Source of the DNA: Bacteroidales bacterium | GTDB taxonomy: Bacteria > Bacteroidota > Bacteroidia > Bacteroidales > Bacteroidaceae | Assembly (NCBI GenBank): GCA_004552155.1 | Contig: SFPF01000041.1 | Coordinates: 1 to 16,758, forward strand | Length of the DNA: 16,758 bases | Direction of reading: 5' to 3' | Part shown: positions 1 through 7,135 of the stretch, piece after piece | How positions within the stretch are numbered: position 1 is the stretch's first letter | Layout of the letters: every line of letters begins with the position of its first letter | Notes under the pieces: generated by a model | The model's database searches: none | Told to the model about the DNA's origin: nothing | The model's input: only the letters and a program-made list of their open reading frames with translations | Made by a program: the position numbers and the translations under genes

Positions 1-46
1 CGAGCAATAAATATTTATTAAACAACAATATAACACTTAAAGAGCT

Positions 47-397
47 ATGAACTTTACCCTGTTTGTTACAGCATTGCTGACAGGTATCGCATTCGTGGCC
101 GTCGTGACGCTTTTGGCAAAACTCATTGCGCCGCGCAGCTTCAATGCGCAGAAGGAAGAGGCTTACGAGTGCGGCGTGCCTACACGCGGCAAGAGCTGGA
201 TGCAGTTCCGCGTGGGTTACTACCTCTTCGCCATTCTCTTCCTCATGTTCGACGTGGAAACGATGTTCCTCTTCCCCTGGGCCGTCGTGATGCGTACGCT
301 CGGGCCGGCAGGTCTCGTTAGCGTGCTCTTCTTCCTGTTTATCTTAGTTCTGGGCCTCGCTTACGCCTGGAGGAAAGGAGCTTTGAAATGGCAGTAA
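47..397 (+). CDS. nuoA: NADH-quinone oxidoreductase subunit A
   Basis: Small membrane subunit of complex I, 116 aa, the usual length. Three membrane segments are visible (about residues 4-26, 58-80 and 88-108). The family signatures are present: YECGVPTRGKSWMQF in the loop after helix 1, and LFLMFDVETMFLFPWA with its conserved acidic residues in helix 2. NuoA packs against NuoH and NuoJ near the quinone channel. It is the first gene of the operon in this window; only 46 bases lie upstream, so the operon promoter is probably outside. The gene ends inside the start of nuoB, which suggests translational coupling. It appears intact. The identification is firm by family motifs. Confidence 0.96.
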   Translation: MNFTLFVTALLTGIAFVAVVTLLAKLIAPRSFNAQKEEAYECGVPTRGKSWMQFRVGYYLFAILFLMFDVETMFLFPWAVVMRTLGPAGLVSVLFFLFILVLGLAYAWRKGALKWQ

Positions 398-1026
398 TGA
401 AGAAACCCCACATCAAGTCGATACCCTACGAGGAGTTTAACGACAATGAAACTTTCGAGCAACTGGTTGCCAAACTCAATGAGCACGGTACGAACGTCAT
501 TGTGCGCAGCCTCGACGAACTGATTGACTGGGGGCGCAGCAATTCCCTCTGGCCGCTCACGTTCGCCACAAGTTGCTGCGGCATCGAGTTTATGGCCGTA
601 TGCGCCGCCCGCTACGACATCGCCCGCTTCGGCTTCGAGGTGACGCGCAACAGCCCCCGACAGGCTGACGTGATCCTTGTGAGCGGCACGATTACCACAA
701 AGATGGCTCCCGTGCTCCGTCGCCTCTACGACCAAATGGCCGACCCGAAATACGTGGTTGCCATCGGCGGCTGCTCTATCTCCGGCGGCCCGTTCACGAA
801 GTCGTACCACGTGGTGAACGGCGTGGATCAAATCATTCCCGTAGACGTCTACGTGCCCGGCTGCCCGCCGCGCCCCGAGGCATTCCTCTACGGCATGATG
901 CAGTTGCAGCGCATCGTGAAGGTGGAAAACTTCTTCGGCACTACCAACCGCAAGGAGAAAGACCCTTACCGCGCCGCCGCTGCCGAAAAAGAAGAAGAAA
1001 TCTATAATCAACAGGAACAGGCATGA
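388..1026 (+). CDS. nuoB: NADH-quinone oxidoreductase subunit B (N2 cluster)
   Basis: Peripheral-arm subunit, 212 aa, that carries the terminal [4Fe-4S] cluster N2 handing electrons to quinone. The four expected ligands are present: tandem Cys63-Cys64 in ATSCCGIEF, Cys129 in IGGCSISGG and Cys159 in VPGCPPRPEA. The start at 388 is preferred because an AAGGAG run lies 7 bases upstream; a second ATG at 397 overlaps the nuoA stop and would drop three residues. The C-terminal ~30 residues are charged and glutamate rich. The stop overlaps the next start as ATGA at 1023-1026. No defect is seen. Confidence 0.97.
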   Translation: MAVMKKPHIKSIPYEEFNDNETFEQLVAKLNEHGTNVIVRSLDELIDWGRSNSLWPLTFATSCCGIEFMAVCAARYDIARFGFEVTRNSPRQADVILVSGTITTKMAPVLRRLYDQMADPKYVVAIGGCSISGGPFTKSYHVVNGVDQIIPVDVYVPGCPPRPEAFLYGMMQLQRIVKVENFFGTTNRKEKDPYRAAAAEKEEEIYNQQEQA

Positions 1027-1265
1027 GCGAAGAACTGAAACCCCAGGCTGCTGCCCCCGCAACGCCGCAGGCAGCACCCCAAGCCCCGGCAGCCGCTCCA
1101 AAGAAGCCTGCCGCACCCGCCGCCGCTGCGCCCGCAGCACCGGCTGAAAACGACTGTCACGTGCGCACCATCGAGCGCGCCGCCTTCCGCAAGGAAATGG
1201 AACGCCTGCATAAGGAAGAACATATGGACTTCCTCGAATGCCTCACGGGTATCGACCGCGAGGAG
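1023..1265 (+). pseudogene. nuoCD: nuoCD, first piece (NuoC N-terminus with Ala/Pro linker)
   Basis: Start of a fused NuoC-NuoD subunit (30-kDa plus 49-kDa proteins of the peripheral arm). The start overlaps the nuoB stop (ATGA). Residues 7-42 are an alanine/proline/lysine low-complexity stretch, followed by the NuoC fold (VRTIERAAFRKEMERL, then MDFLECLTGIDRE). At about 1258-1267 the frame is lost: the family normally continues with a strand like LGVVYHLE before the VQVVCEGRE segment, which is found in another frame. Roughly 50-65 nt appear to be missing, with a length of 2 modulo 3 from the frame change. After the break this frame encodes only unrelated arginine/histidine-rich sequence to 1652. 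A sequencing or assembly deletion is more likely than a real mutation, since the rest of the gene is conserved. Confidence 0.8.
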
Positions 1266-1266
1266 C

Positions 1267-1706
1267 GTGCAGGTGGTTTGCGAAGGCCGCGAAACGCCCA
1301 ACGTGCCCACGGTAAGCGACCTTTGGGACATTGCAAACATCTACGAGCGCGAGGTCTACGACTTCTACGGCATCATCTTCACCGGCCACCCCGATATGCG
1401 CCGCATCTATATGCGCGAAGACTGGGTGGGTTATCCTTTCCGCAAGGACGACGAGACGGAGAAGAACAACCCCCTGCGTATGACCAACGAGCCGCTCGCC
1501 GACACCACCGACACCTACACCCTCAGCCCCGACGGCACGCTCACGAAAGAGCAGCGCAATATCTTCGGCGAGGAAGACTACGTGGTGAATATCGGCCCGC
1601 AACACCCCTCCACCCACGGCGTGCTCCACTTCCGCGTGTGCCTGCAAGGTGAGGTTATCAAAAAGATTGACCCCATACTCGGCTATATCCATCGCGGCGT
1701 TGAGTT
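1267..1706 (+). pseudogene. nuoCD: nuoCD, middle piece (NuoC C-terminus and NuoD N-terminus)
   Basis: Continues nuoCD in the second frame. It carries the NuoC signature (IYEREVYDFYGI, GHPDMRRIYMREDWVGYPFRKD), then passes without a stop through a linker (LSPDGTLTKEQRNIFGEE) into NuoD (NIGPQHPSTHGVLHFRV, GYIHRGVE). This shows that NuoC and NuoD are one fused polypeptide, as is common in Bacteroidetes. The HPSTHG loop lies by the quinone pocket in this family. After HRGVE the frame breaks at 1704-1710: about 11 residues of the conserved KMxE...P segment are missing, close to 34 nt by comparison with the family. The GTG at 1267 is not a believable start; the piece is internal. Confidence 0.82.
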
Positions 1707-1709
1707 GCC

Positions 1710-2624
1710 CTCACCGACCGCCTCGACTATCTCGGCGCGATGCAGAACCGCCACGCGCTCTGCATGTGTATCGAAAAGGCCATGGGCGTTGAGGTGAGCG
1801 ACCGCGTGAAGGTGATCCGCACTATTATGGACGAGCTGCAGCGTATCGACTCGCATATCCTCTTCTTCTCCTGCCTCGCGCAAGACCTTGGGGCAACCAC
1901 TGCGTTCCTCTACGGCTTCCGTGACCGCGAGAAGATACTCGACATCTTCGAGGAAACCTGCGGCGGCCGCCTTATCCTCAACTACAACACGATAGGCGGC
2001 GTGATGGCGGATATTCACCCCAACTTCCAGAAGCGCGTCAAGGAGTTCATCCCCTACATGCGCAAGAACATCAATGAATATTTCGACATCTTCATCAACA
2101 ACGTCATCTTCCAGCACCGCGCCAAGGGCATCGGCACGCTCACCAAAGAGCAGTGCATCGCTTTCGGCTGCACCGGCGGCACAGGACGTGCGGCAGGCTG
2201 GCACAACGACGTGCGCAAGCGTATGCCCTACGCTGCCTACGACCGCGTGCAGTTCAACGAAGTGACTCGCACCGAGGGCGACAGCTATGCCCGCGTGCTC
2301 GTGCGTATGGACGAGATTTTGGAAAGCCTCAATATCATCGAGCAACTTATCGACAACATCCCCGAAGGCAACTACCGCGAGAAGATGAAACCCATCATCA
2401 AGGTGCCCGCCGGCACGTACTACACTGCCGTCGAAGGCAGCCGCGGCGAGTTTGGCGTGCTGCTCGAAAGCAAGGGCGACAAGTCGCCTTACCGCCTGCA
2501 CTACCGCTCAACGGGCTTGCCGCTCGTGGCAGTGATGGACACGGCCTGCAAGGACCACCTCCTCGCCGACCTTATCACCATCGGCGGCACGGTGGACTAC
2601 GTTGTGCCCGATATTGACAGATAA
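1710..2624 (+). pseudogene. nuoCD: nuoCD, last piece (most of NuoD, 49-kDa subunit)
   Basis: Main body of NuoD in the third frame, beginning at LTDRLDYLGAMQNRHAL, whose tyrosine (RLDY) corresponds to the quinone-contacting tyrosine of the family. It then runs uninterrupted through MDELQRIDSHILFF, AQDLGATTAFLYGFRDRE, GGRLILNYNTIGGVMADIHPNF, GDSYARVLVRMDE and the expected C-terminus DYVVPDIDR. NuoD lines the quinone cavity with NuoB. An internal ATG at 1740 would be an artificial start. Adding back the two inferred losses gives a NuoCD of about 565 residues including the N-terminal linker. 109 nt separate the stop from nuoH; this gap holds a TA-rich tract. Confidence 0.88.
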
Positions 2625-2733
2625 GCGGCGGTGCCTGCCAAAGCCGCGCTATACATATAATATATATATGGTGCGGTGGGCGGGGCGCAGTTTCCCAATT
2701 CAATAAAAAAGACAAACGAATAAATAAACATTT

Positions 2734-3813
2734 ATGTTCGACTTTCAAATAGTATCCACTTGGCTGCACGGCGTGCTCACGGGCGTAATGCCCGAGTGGG
2801 CGGCCATACTGACCGAGAGCGTATTGGTGGCGTTGCTCATCATCACGCTTTATGCCGTGTTCGCCATTGTCCTCATCTATATGGAGCGCAAAATCTGTGC
2901 GTTCTTCCAGTGCCGCCTCGGTCCGATGCGCGTGGGTAAATGGGGACTTTTGCAAGTGTTCAGCGACGTGTTCAAGATGCTGACCAAAGAAATCATCGAG
3001 ATGCGCCAGAGCGACCGCCTGTTGCACAACATGGCGCCTTTCCTCGTTGTGGCGGCTTCAATGACCACTTTCGCCTGCCTGCCTTGGAACATGGGCGGAC
3101 ACATCATCGACTTCAACGTCGGCGTGTTCTTCTTCCTTGCCATCGGCTCGATTGGCGTGGTGGGCATCTTGCTCGCCGGCTGGAGTAGCAACAACAAGTA
3201 CTCGCTCATCGGCGCCATGCGTAGCGGTGCGCAGATTATCAGCTATGAACTCTCTATCGGCATGGTGATGCTCACGATGATTTGCCTCACCGGCACGATG
3301 TCGTTCTCTGAAATCTGCCAGCAGCAGGCTGACTATGGCTGGAATATCCTGCGCGGTCACGTGCCCGCAGTGCTGGCTTTCATCATTTACCTCATTGCCG
3401 GCAACGCTGAGTGTAACCGCGGCCCGTTTGACCTGCCTGAGAGCGAGAGTGAACTGACTGCCGGCTATCACACAGAGTATTCGGGTATGCACTTCGGCTA
3501 TTACTACTTGGCCGAATACCTCAACCTCTTCATCTGCGCCGGTATGGCAACGACGATCTTCCTCGGCGGCTGGGCTCCGATTTACTTCCCCGGCCTCGAA
3601 GGCTTCAACGATGTTATGGCCATGATACCCGGTTGCGTGTGGTTCCTTGGCAAGACCTTCTTCGTAGTGTTCCTGCTCATGTGGGAGCGTTGGACGTTCC
3701 CCCGCCTGCGTATCGACCAGATTCTCTCGCTTGAATGGAAGTACCTGCTGCCCTTCACGATGGTGCTGCTCGTAGTAATGGCGCTTTGCGTATCGCTGGG
3801 CCTCACTTTCTAA
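2734..3813 (+). CDS. nuoH: NADH-quinone oxidoreductase subunit H
   Basis: Membrane subunit that connects the quinone site to the proton channels, 359 aa with about eight membrane helices. Family landmarks in order: ERKICAFFQCRLGPMRVGKWG (residues 51-71), DFNVGVFFF, NNKYSLIGAMRSGAQIISYE (about 153-172) and NRGPFDLPESESELTAGYHT (about 228-247) with its run of conserved acidic residues. The form GPMR replaces the more familiar GPNR in the first loop; I regard this as a known variant, not an error. The reading frame is intact from ATG to TAA. Upstream and downstream gaps both contain short TA-rich tracts with no clear terminator, so it should be part of the same transcript. Confidence 0.96.
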   Translation: MFDFQIVSTWLHGVLTGVMPEWAAILTESVLVALLIITLYAVFAIVLIYMERKICAFFQCRLGPMRVGKWGLLQVFSDVFKMLTKEIIEMRQSDRLLHNMAPFLVVAASMTTFACLPWNMGGHIIDFNVGVFFFLAIGSIGVVGILLAGWSSNNKYSLIGAMRSGAQIISYELSIGMVMLTMICLTGTMSFSEICQQQADYGWNILRGHVPAVLAFIIYLIAGNAECNRGPFDLPESESELTAGYHTEYSGMHFGYYYLAEYLNLFICAGMATTIFLGGWAPIYFPGLEGFNDVMAMIPGCVWFLGKTFFVVFLLMWERWTFPRLRIDQILSLEWKYLLPFTMVLLVVMALCVSLGLTF

Positions 3814-3853
3814 GCCCTCTCCACATACAATATATAATATAGATATTTTGAAA

Positions 3854-4318
3854 ATGGAAGAAAAATCATATTTTGAAGGACTGGCGTGCGGCATAAAGAG
3901 CCTGTGCACGGGTTTGAAGACCACGATGCGCGAATTCTTTACGCCGAAAATCACGGAGCAGTATCCCGAAAACCGCAAAGAGCTGCAAATGTTCGAGCGT
4001 TTCCGCGGGTCGCTCACTATGCCCCATAACGAAAAGAACGAGCACAAGTGCGTCGGCTGCGGACTCTGCCAAATGGCCTGCCCCAACGGCACGATCAACG
4101 TGACGAGCGAGTTCTACGAAACCGAAGACGGCAAGAAGAAAAAACGTCTCGTCAAGTACGAGTACAACCTCGGCTCGTGCATGTTCTGCCAACTCTGCAC
4201 GCAGGCCTGCCCGCACGGTGCGATTGAGTTTGACCAAAGTTTCGAGAACGCAGTTTTCGACCGCGCCAAACTTATCAAGACCCTCAACCGCGAAGGCTCT
4301 AAGGTGCAAGAAAAATAA
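3854..4318 (+). CDS. nuoI: NADH-quinone oxidoreductase subunit I (two [4Fe-4S] clusters)
   Basis: Ferredoxin-like peripheral-arm subunit, 154 aa from the ATG at 3854; a TTG two codons upstream is an unlikely start. Two complete 4Fe-4S motifs are present: Cys66, 69, 72, 76 (CVGCGLCQMACP) and Cys109, 112, 115, 119 (CMFCQLCTQACP), each with the usual last-Cys-Pro. They hold clusters N6a and N6b, which pass electrons to N2 in NuoB. In this operon no nuoE, F or G is present, so NuoI is the outermost known electron entry point on the peripheral arm. The gene is intact. A repeat hairpin follows three bases after the stop. Confidence 0.97.
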   Translation: MEEKSYFEGLACGIKSLCTGLKTTMREFFTPKITEQYPENRKELQMFERFRGSLTMPHNEKNEHKCVGCGLCQMACPNGTINVTSEFYETEDGKKKKRLVKYEYNLGSCMFCQLCTQACPHGAIEFDQSFENAVFDRAKLIKTLNREGSKVQEK

Positions 4319-4321
4319 CTT

Positions 4322-4408
4322 GTAGGGGCGTTTTGCAAAACGCCCGCCCATGCGCCGCAAGGCACGGCTGAAACGCCAATCGTTTACCGGCGTTTGCGAA
4401 GCCCCTAC
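4322..4408. repeat. Palindromic repeat element within the nuo operon
   Basis: Between nuoI and nuoJ. The outer ends GTAGGGGC (4322-4329) and GCCCCTAC (4401-4408) are perfect complements, with partial pairing continuing inward. Inside the left end is an exact 20-base palindrome, GGGCGTTTTGCAAAACGCCC (4326-4345). There is no following T-run, so it does not look like a terminator. Elements starting GTAGGGGCG are a common dispersed intergenic type in gut bacteria; that assignment is from memory. It could shape mRNA stability between nuoI and nuoJ. Confidence 0.75.
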
Positions 4409-4432
4409 TGCTCACCCAACATCTTTAACAAC

Positions 4433-4954
4433 ATGAATTCAGAAAACATAATGTTCGTCATTTTGGCAGTGGTCATCGTGCTCTCGTCCATCGCGACGGT
4501 GGTGACCAAGAGCATCGTCCGCGCTGCCACGTACCTGCTCTTCGTGCTCCTCGGCACGGCAGGCCTGTACTTCCTGATGGGCTACACATTCCTCGGCTCC
4601 GTCCAAGTGATGGTCTACGCCGGCGGCATCATCGTGCTCTATGTGTTCTCCATTCTGCTCACCGAAGGAGGCAAGGACGAAGTGTTCAAGCGCAAGGCCA
4701 AGGACGCCTCTTGGGCGTTCCTGCTCTCGCTTGTGGGCTTCATCACCTTCATCTCCGTATTCCTGACCCACGGTTTCAAGGCCGCCGTGCTTAGCGCACC
4801 GAGCGAAACGGCCAACGCCGCGACCTCTATCAGCTCTATCGGCAGCAATATGCTCTCGACGGGCGAGAACGGCTATCTGCTTCCCTTCGAGGCAGTCAGC
4901 GTTTTGCTCCTCGCCTGCATCGTGGCCGGCTTGCTCATTGCCCGTAAACGTTAA
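4433..4954 (+). CDS. nuoJ: NADH-quinone oxidoreductase subunit J
   Basis: Membrane subunit, 173 aa from the ATG at 4433 (MNSENIMFVILAVV). A start at 4394 in the same frame would lie inside the preceding repeat and add a non-conserved, non-hydrophobic leader, so I rejected it. About five membrane helices are seen. The family hallmark is helix 3, VQVMVYAGGIIVLYVFSILL (about residues 57-76), with the conserved tyrosine and glycines of the pi-bulge region involved in coupling. RAATYLLFVLLGTAGLYF in helix 2 is also typical. The last helix ends GLLIARKR. 27 nt separate it from nuoK. It is intact. Confidence 0.95.
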   Translation: MNSENIMFVILAVVIVLSSIATVVTKSIVRAATYLLFVLLGTAGLYFLMGYTFLGSVQVMVYAGGIIVLYVFSILLTEGGKDEVFKRKAKDASWAFLLSLVGFITFISVFLTHGFKAAVLSAPSETANAATSISSIGSNMLSTGENGYLLPFEAVSVLLLACIVAGLLIARKR

Positions 4955-4981
4955 ACGATAAAAAGAATCACACTGACAGTT

Positions 4982-5227
4982 ATGATACATTTGGACTATA
5001 TCCTGATTATCACACTGGCCATATTGCTTTCCATCGAGTTGATGCTCAACGCAACGGACATCAACTTCGCCGTGTTCAACCGTATGCTCTACCCCGAAGG
5101 CTACGAAGGCTATTTCTTCGCGCTTTTCTCTATTGCCATTTCGGCTGCCGAGAGCGCAATAGCCATTGCCATTATGATCAACATCTACCGCATGCTCAAA
5201 AACATCTCTGTCGACGAGCTGCAAAAG
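4982..5227 (+). CDS. nuoK: NADH-quinone oxidoreductase subunit K, shortened and fused in frame to NuoL
   Basis: Small proton-path subunit, normally about 100 aa with three helices. Here 82 residues are left. The start MIHLDYILIITLAI runs directly into LLSIELMLNATDINF, so the end of helix 1 and the following loop with its basic residues are gone: about 17 residues judged from the spacing to the conserved helix 2 glutamate (Glu19 here, Glu36 in E. coli). The second conserved glutamate, in SAAESAIAIAI, remains. The normal stop after DELQKMK is missing and the frame enters NuoL. Both changes keep frame. I think they are two small sequence losses like those in nuoCD and nuoN, but a true fusion cannot be excluded from the sequence alone. 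Confidence 0.85.
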
Positions 5228-7132
5228 ATGAAGGAATTATCATTTTTGATTTTGCTGATACCTTTCCTCTCCTTCCTCGTACTGGGAATTTGCGGAAAAT
5301 GGTTCAGCCACAAAGTGGCAGGGCTTATTGGCACCTGCTGTCTGCTCGCAGTCGCCGCGCTTTCTTACAGCGTAGCCTTCGAGTATTTCTTCCAGACCGA
5401 ACGGACTGCCGAGGGCGTGCTTCCCACGCTTGTGCCCTACAACTTCACGTGGCTGCCCTTCTTTGTTGAAGGCCTGCACTTCGACATGGGCATCATGCTC
5501 GACCCGATTTCCGTGATGATGCTGATTGTCATCTCCACGGTGTCGCTCATGGTCCACATTTACTCCTTCGGCTATATGCACGGCGAGCGCGGTTTCCAGC
5601 GTTACTACGCTTTCCTCAGCCTCTTCACGATGTCGATGCTCGGCCTCGTAGTTGCCACAAATATTTTCCAGATGTACCTCTTCTGGGAATTGGTAGGCGT
5701 TTCGTCCTATCTGCTCATTGGCTTCTACTTCACTTCGCCTGCAGCGATCGCGGCTTCCAAGAAAGCCTTTATCGTGACGCGCTTCGCCGATATGTTCTTC
5801 CTCATCGGTATCCTCATCTACGGGTTCTACTGCCGCTCCTTCGGTTTCGAGTTCAACGAGGCAGGTTTTGCTCAGGGCAGCTTCATGCTTCCCACGGCTT
5901 TGGTGCTGATGTTTATCGGCGGTGCCGGTAAGAGTGCCATGTTCCCCCTGCACATTTGGTTGCCCGATGCTATGGAAGGCCCCACGCCCGTGTCAGCCCT
6001 TATCCACGCTGCTACGATGGTCGTTGCCGGCGTGTTCCAAGTGGCTCGCCTCTTCCCCTTGTGGATCCAGTATGCCCCCGAGGCTTTGAGCGTCGTGGCT
6101 TGGGTGGGCGCGTTCACCGCTTTCTATGCCGCCGCCGTGGCATGTGCCCAGAGCGACATCAAGCGCGTGCTCGCCTTCTCTACCATTTCGCAAATCGCCT
6201 TTATGATGGTGGCGCTCGGCGTATGCACCGAGTGGGCCACGGGTCATGAGCACGTGGGCAGCCTCGGCTACATGGCTTCCATGTTCCACCTCTTCACCCA
6301 CGCCATGTTCAAGGCCTTGCTCTTCCTCGGCGCGGGCTGCATTATCCACGCCGTGCACAGCAACGAGATGAGCGCGATGGGCGGACTGCGCAAGTACATG
6401 CCCATCACCCACTGGACGTTCCTCATCGCTTGCCTTGCCATTGCCGGCATACCTCCCTTCTCGGGTTTCTTCTCGAAAGATGAAATCCTCACGGCCGCCT
6501 TTGCCTATCACCCCGCAATGGGCTGGATTATGACGGGCATCGCCGCCATGACGGCTTTCTATATGTTCCGCCTCTACTTCGGCATCTTCTGGGGCACGGA
6601 GAACAAGGAACTCCATGCGCACCACACGCCGCACGAAGCTCCCTGGACGATGACCTTCCCGCTCATCTTCCTCGCAGCCGTTACCTGCGTGGCAGGCTTC
6701 ATTCCCTTCGGCCACTACGTGAGCGCCGACGGCCAGCTCTACGATATCCACCTCGACTGGAACGTTGCAGGCACGAGCATCGTGATTGCCGTTGCCTCTA
6801 TCGCCCTTGCCACCTATATATATATGGGTGAGAAGCAGCCCGTGGCAGAAGCCATGCAGGAAAAGTTCCAGAAGCTCCACCGCTGGGCTTTCAAGCGCTT
6901 CTATATGGACGAGGTGTACCAGTACATCACGCACCGCATCATCTTTGCCCGCATCTGCAAGCCCATCGCATGGTTCGACCGCCATGTAGTGGACGGCTTC
7001 TTCGACTTCCTTGCTTGGGGTACCAATGCCCTTGGCTATCAGATACGCGGCCTGCAGAGCGGCTCCGTTCAGAAGTACGCTTTCGTGTTCCTCTTGGGTA
7101 TCATCATCTTGCTCTTAATTATGATATTATAA
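5228..7132 (+). CDS. nuoL: NADH-quinone oxidoreductase subunit L
   Basis: Largest antiporter-like proton-pumping subunit; about 634 aa from the methionine at 5228 or a start lost just before it. Hydrophobic throughout. Key charged residues are kept: the glutamate of MYLFWELVGVSSYLLIG and the lysine of GGAGKSAMFPLHIWLPDAM, followed by EGPTPVSALIHAATMV and the later HLFTHAMFKALLFLGAG. The C-terminal part (HRWAFKRFYMDEVYQYITHR) is the lateral amphipathic helix region that runs along the membrane arm, closed by a last membrane helix. In this sequence it has no start of its own because it is in one frame with nuoK. Its stop lies three bases before nuoM. Confidence 0.94.
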   Translation: MKELSFLILLIPFLSFLVLGICGKWFSHKVAGLIGTCCLLAVAALSYSVAFEYFFQTERTAEGVLPTLVPYNFTWLPFFVEGLHFDMGIMLDPISVMMLIVISTVSLMVHIYSFGYMHGERGFQRYYAFLSLFTMSMLGLVVATNIFQMYLFWELVGVSSYLLIGFYFTSPAAIAASKKAFIVTRFADMFFLIGILIYGFYCRSFGFEFNEAGFAQGSFMLPTALVLMFIGGAGKSAMFPLHIWLPDAMEGPTPVSALIHAATMVVAGVFQVARLFPLWIQYAPEALSVVAWVGAFTAFYAAAVACAQSDIKRVLAFSTISQIAFMMVALGVCTEWATGHEHVGSLGYMASMFHLFTHAMFKALLFLGAGCIIHAVHSNEMSAMGGLRKYMPITHWTFLIACLAIAGIPPFSGFFSKDEILTAAFAYHPAMGWIMTGIAAMTAFYMFRLYFGIFWGTENKELHAHHTPHEAPWTMTFPLIFLAAVTCVAGFIPFGHYVSADGQLYDIHLDWNVAGTSIVIAVASIALATYIYMGEKQPVAEAMQEKFQKLHRWAFKRFYMDEVYQYITHRIIFARICKPIAWFDRHVVDGFFDFLAWGTNALGYQIRGLQSGSVQKYAFVFLLGIIILLLIMIL

Positions 7133-7135
7133 GCC

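Noticed and set aside
1258..1710. Programmed ribosomal frameshifting in nuoCD
   Set aside because: A frameshift alone cannot explain it: conserved residues are missing at both breaks, and no slippery run is seen.
2645..2670. TA-rich tract between nuoD and nuoH as a promoter
   Set aside because: It contains no TTTG / TAnnTTTG pair with proper spacing; similar TA tracts recur in other gaps of the window.
2890..2945. GPMR instead of GPNR in NuoH as a damaging change
   Set aside because: I recall this variant in other NuoH proteins and the rest of the gene is intact.
4394..4432. Longer nuoJ with an upstream start
   Set aside because: The extra 13 residues come from the repeat element and are not membrane-like; ATG 4433 gives a normal NuoJ.
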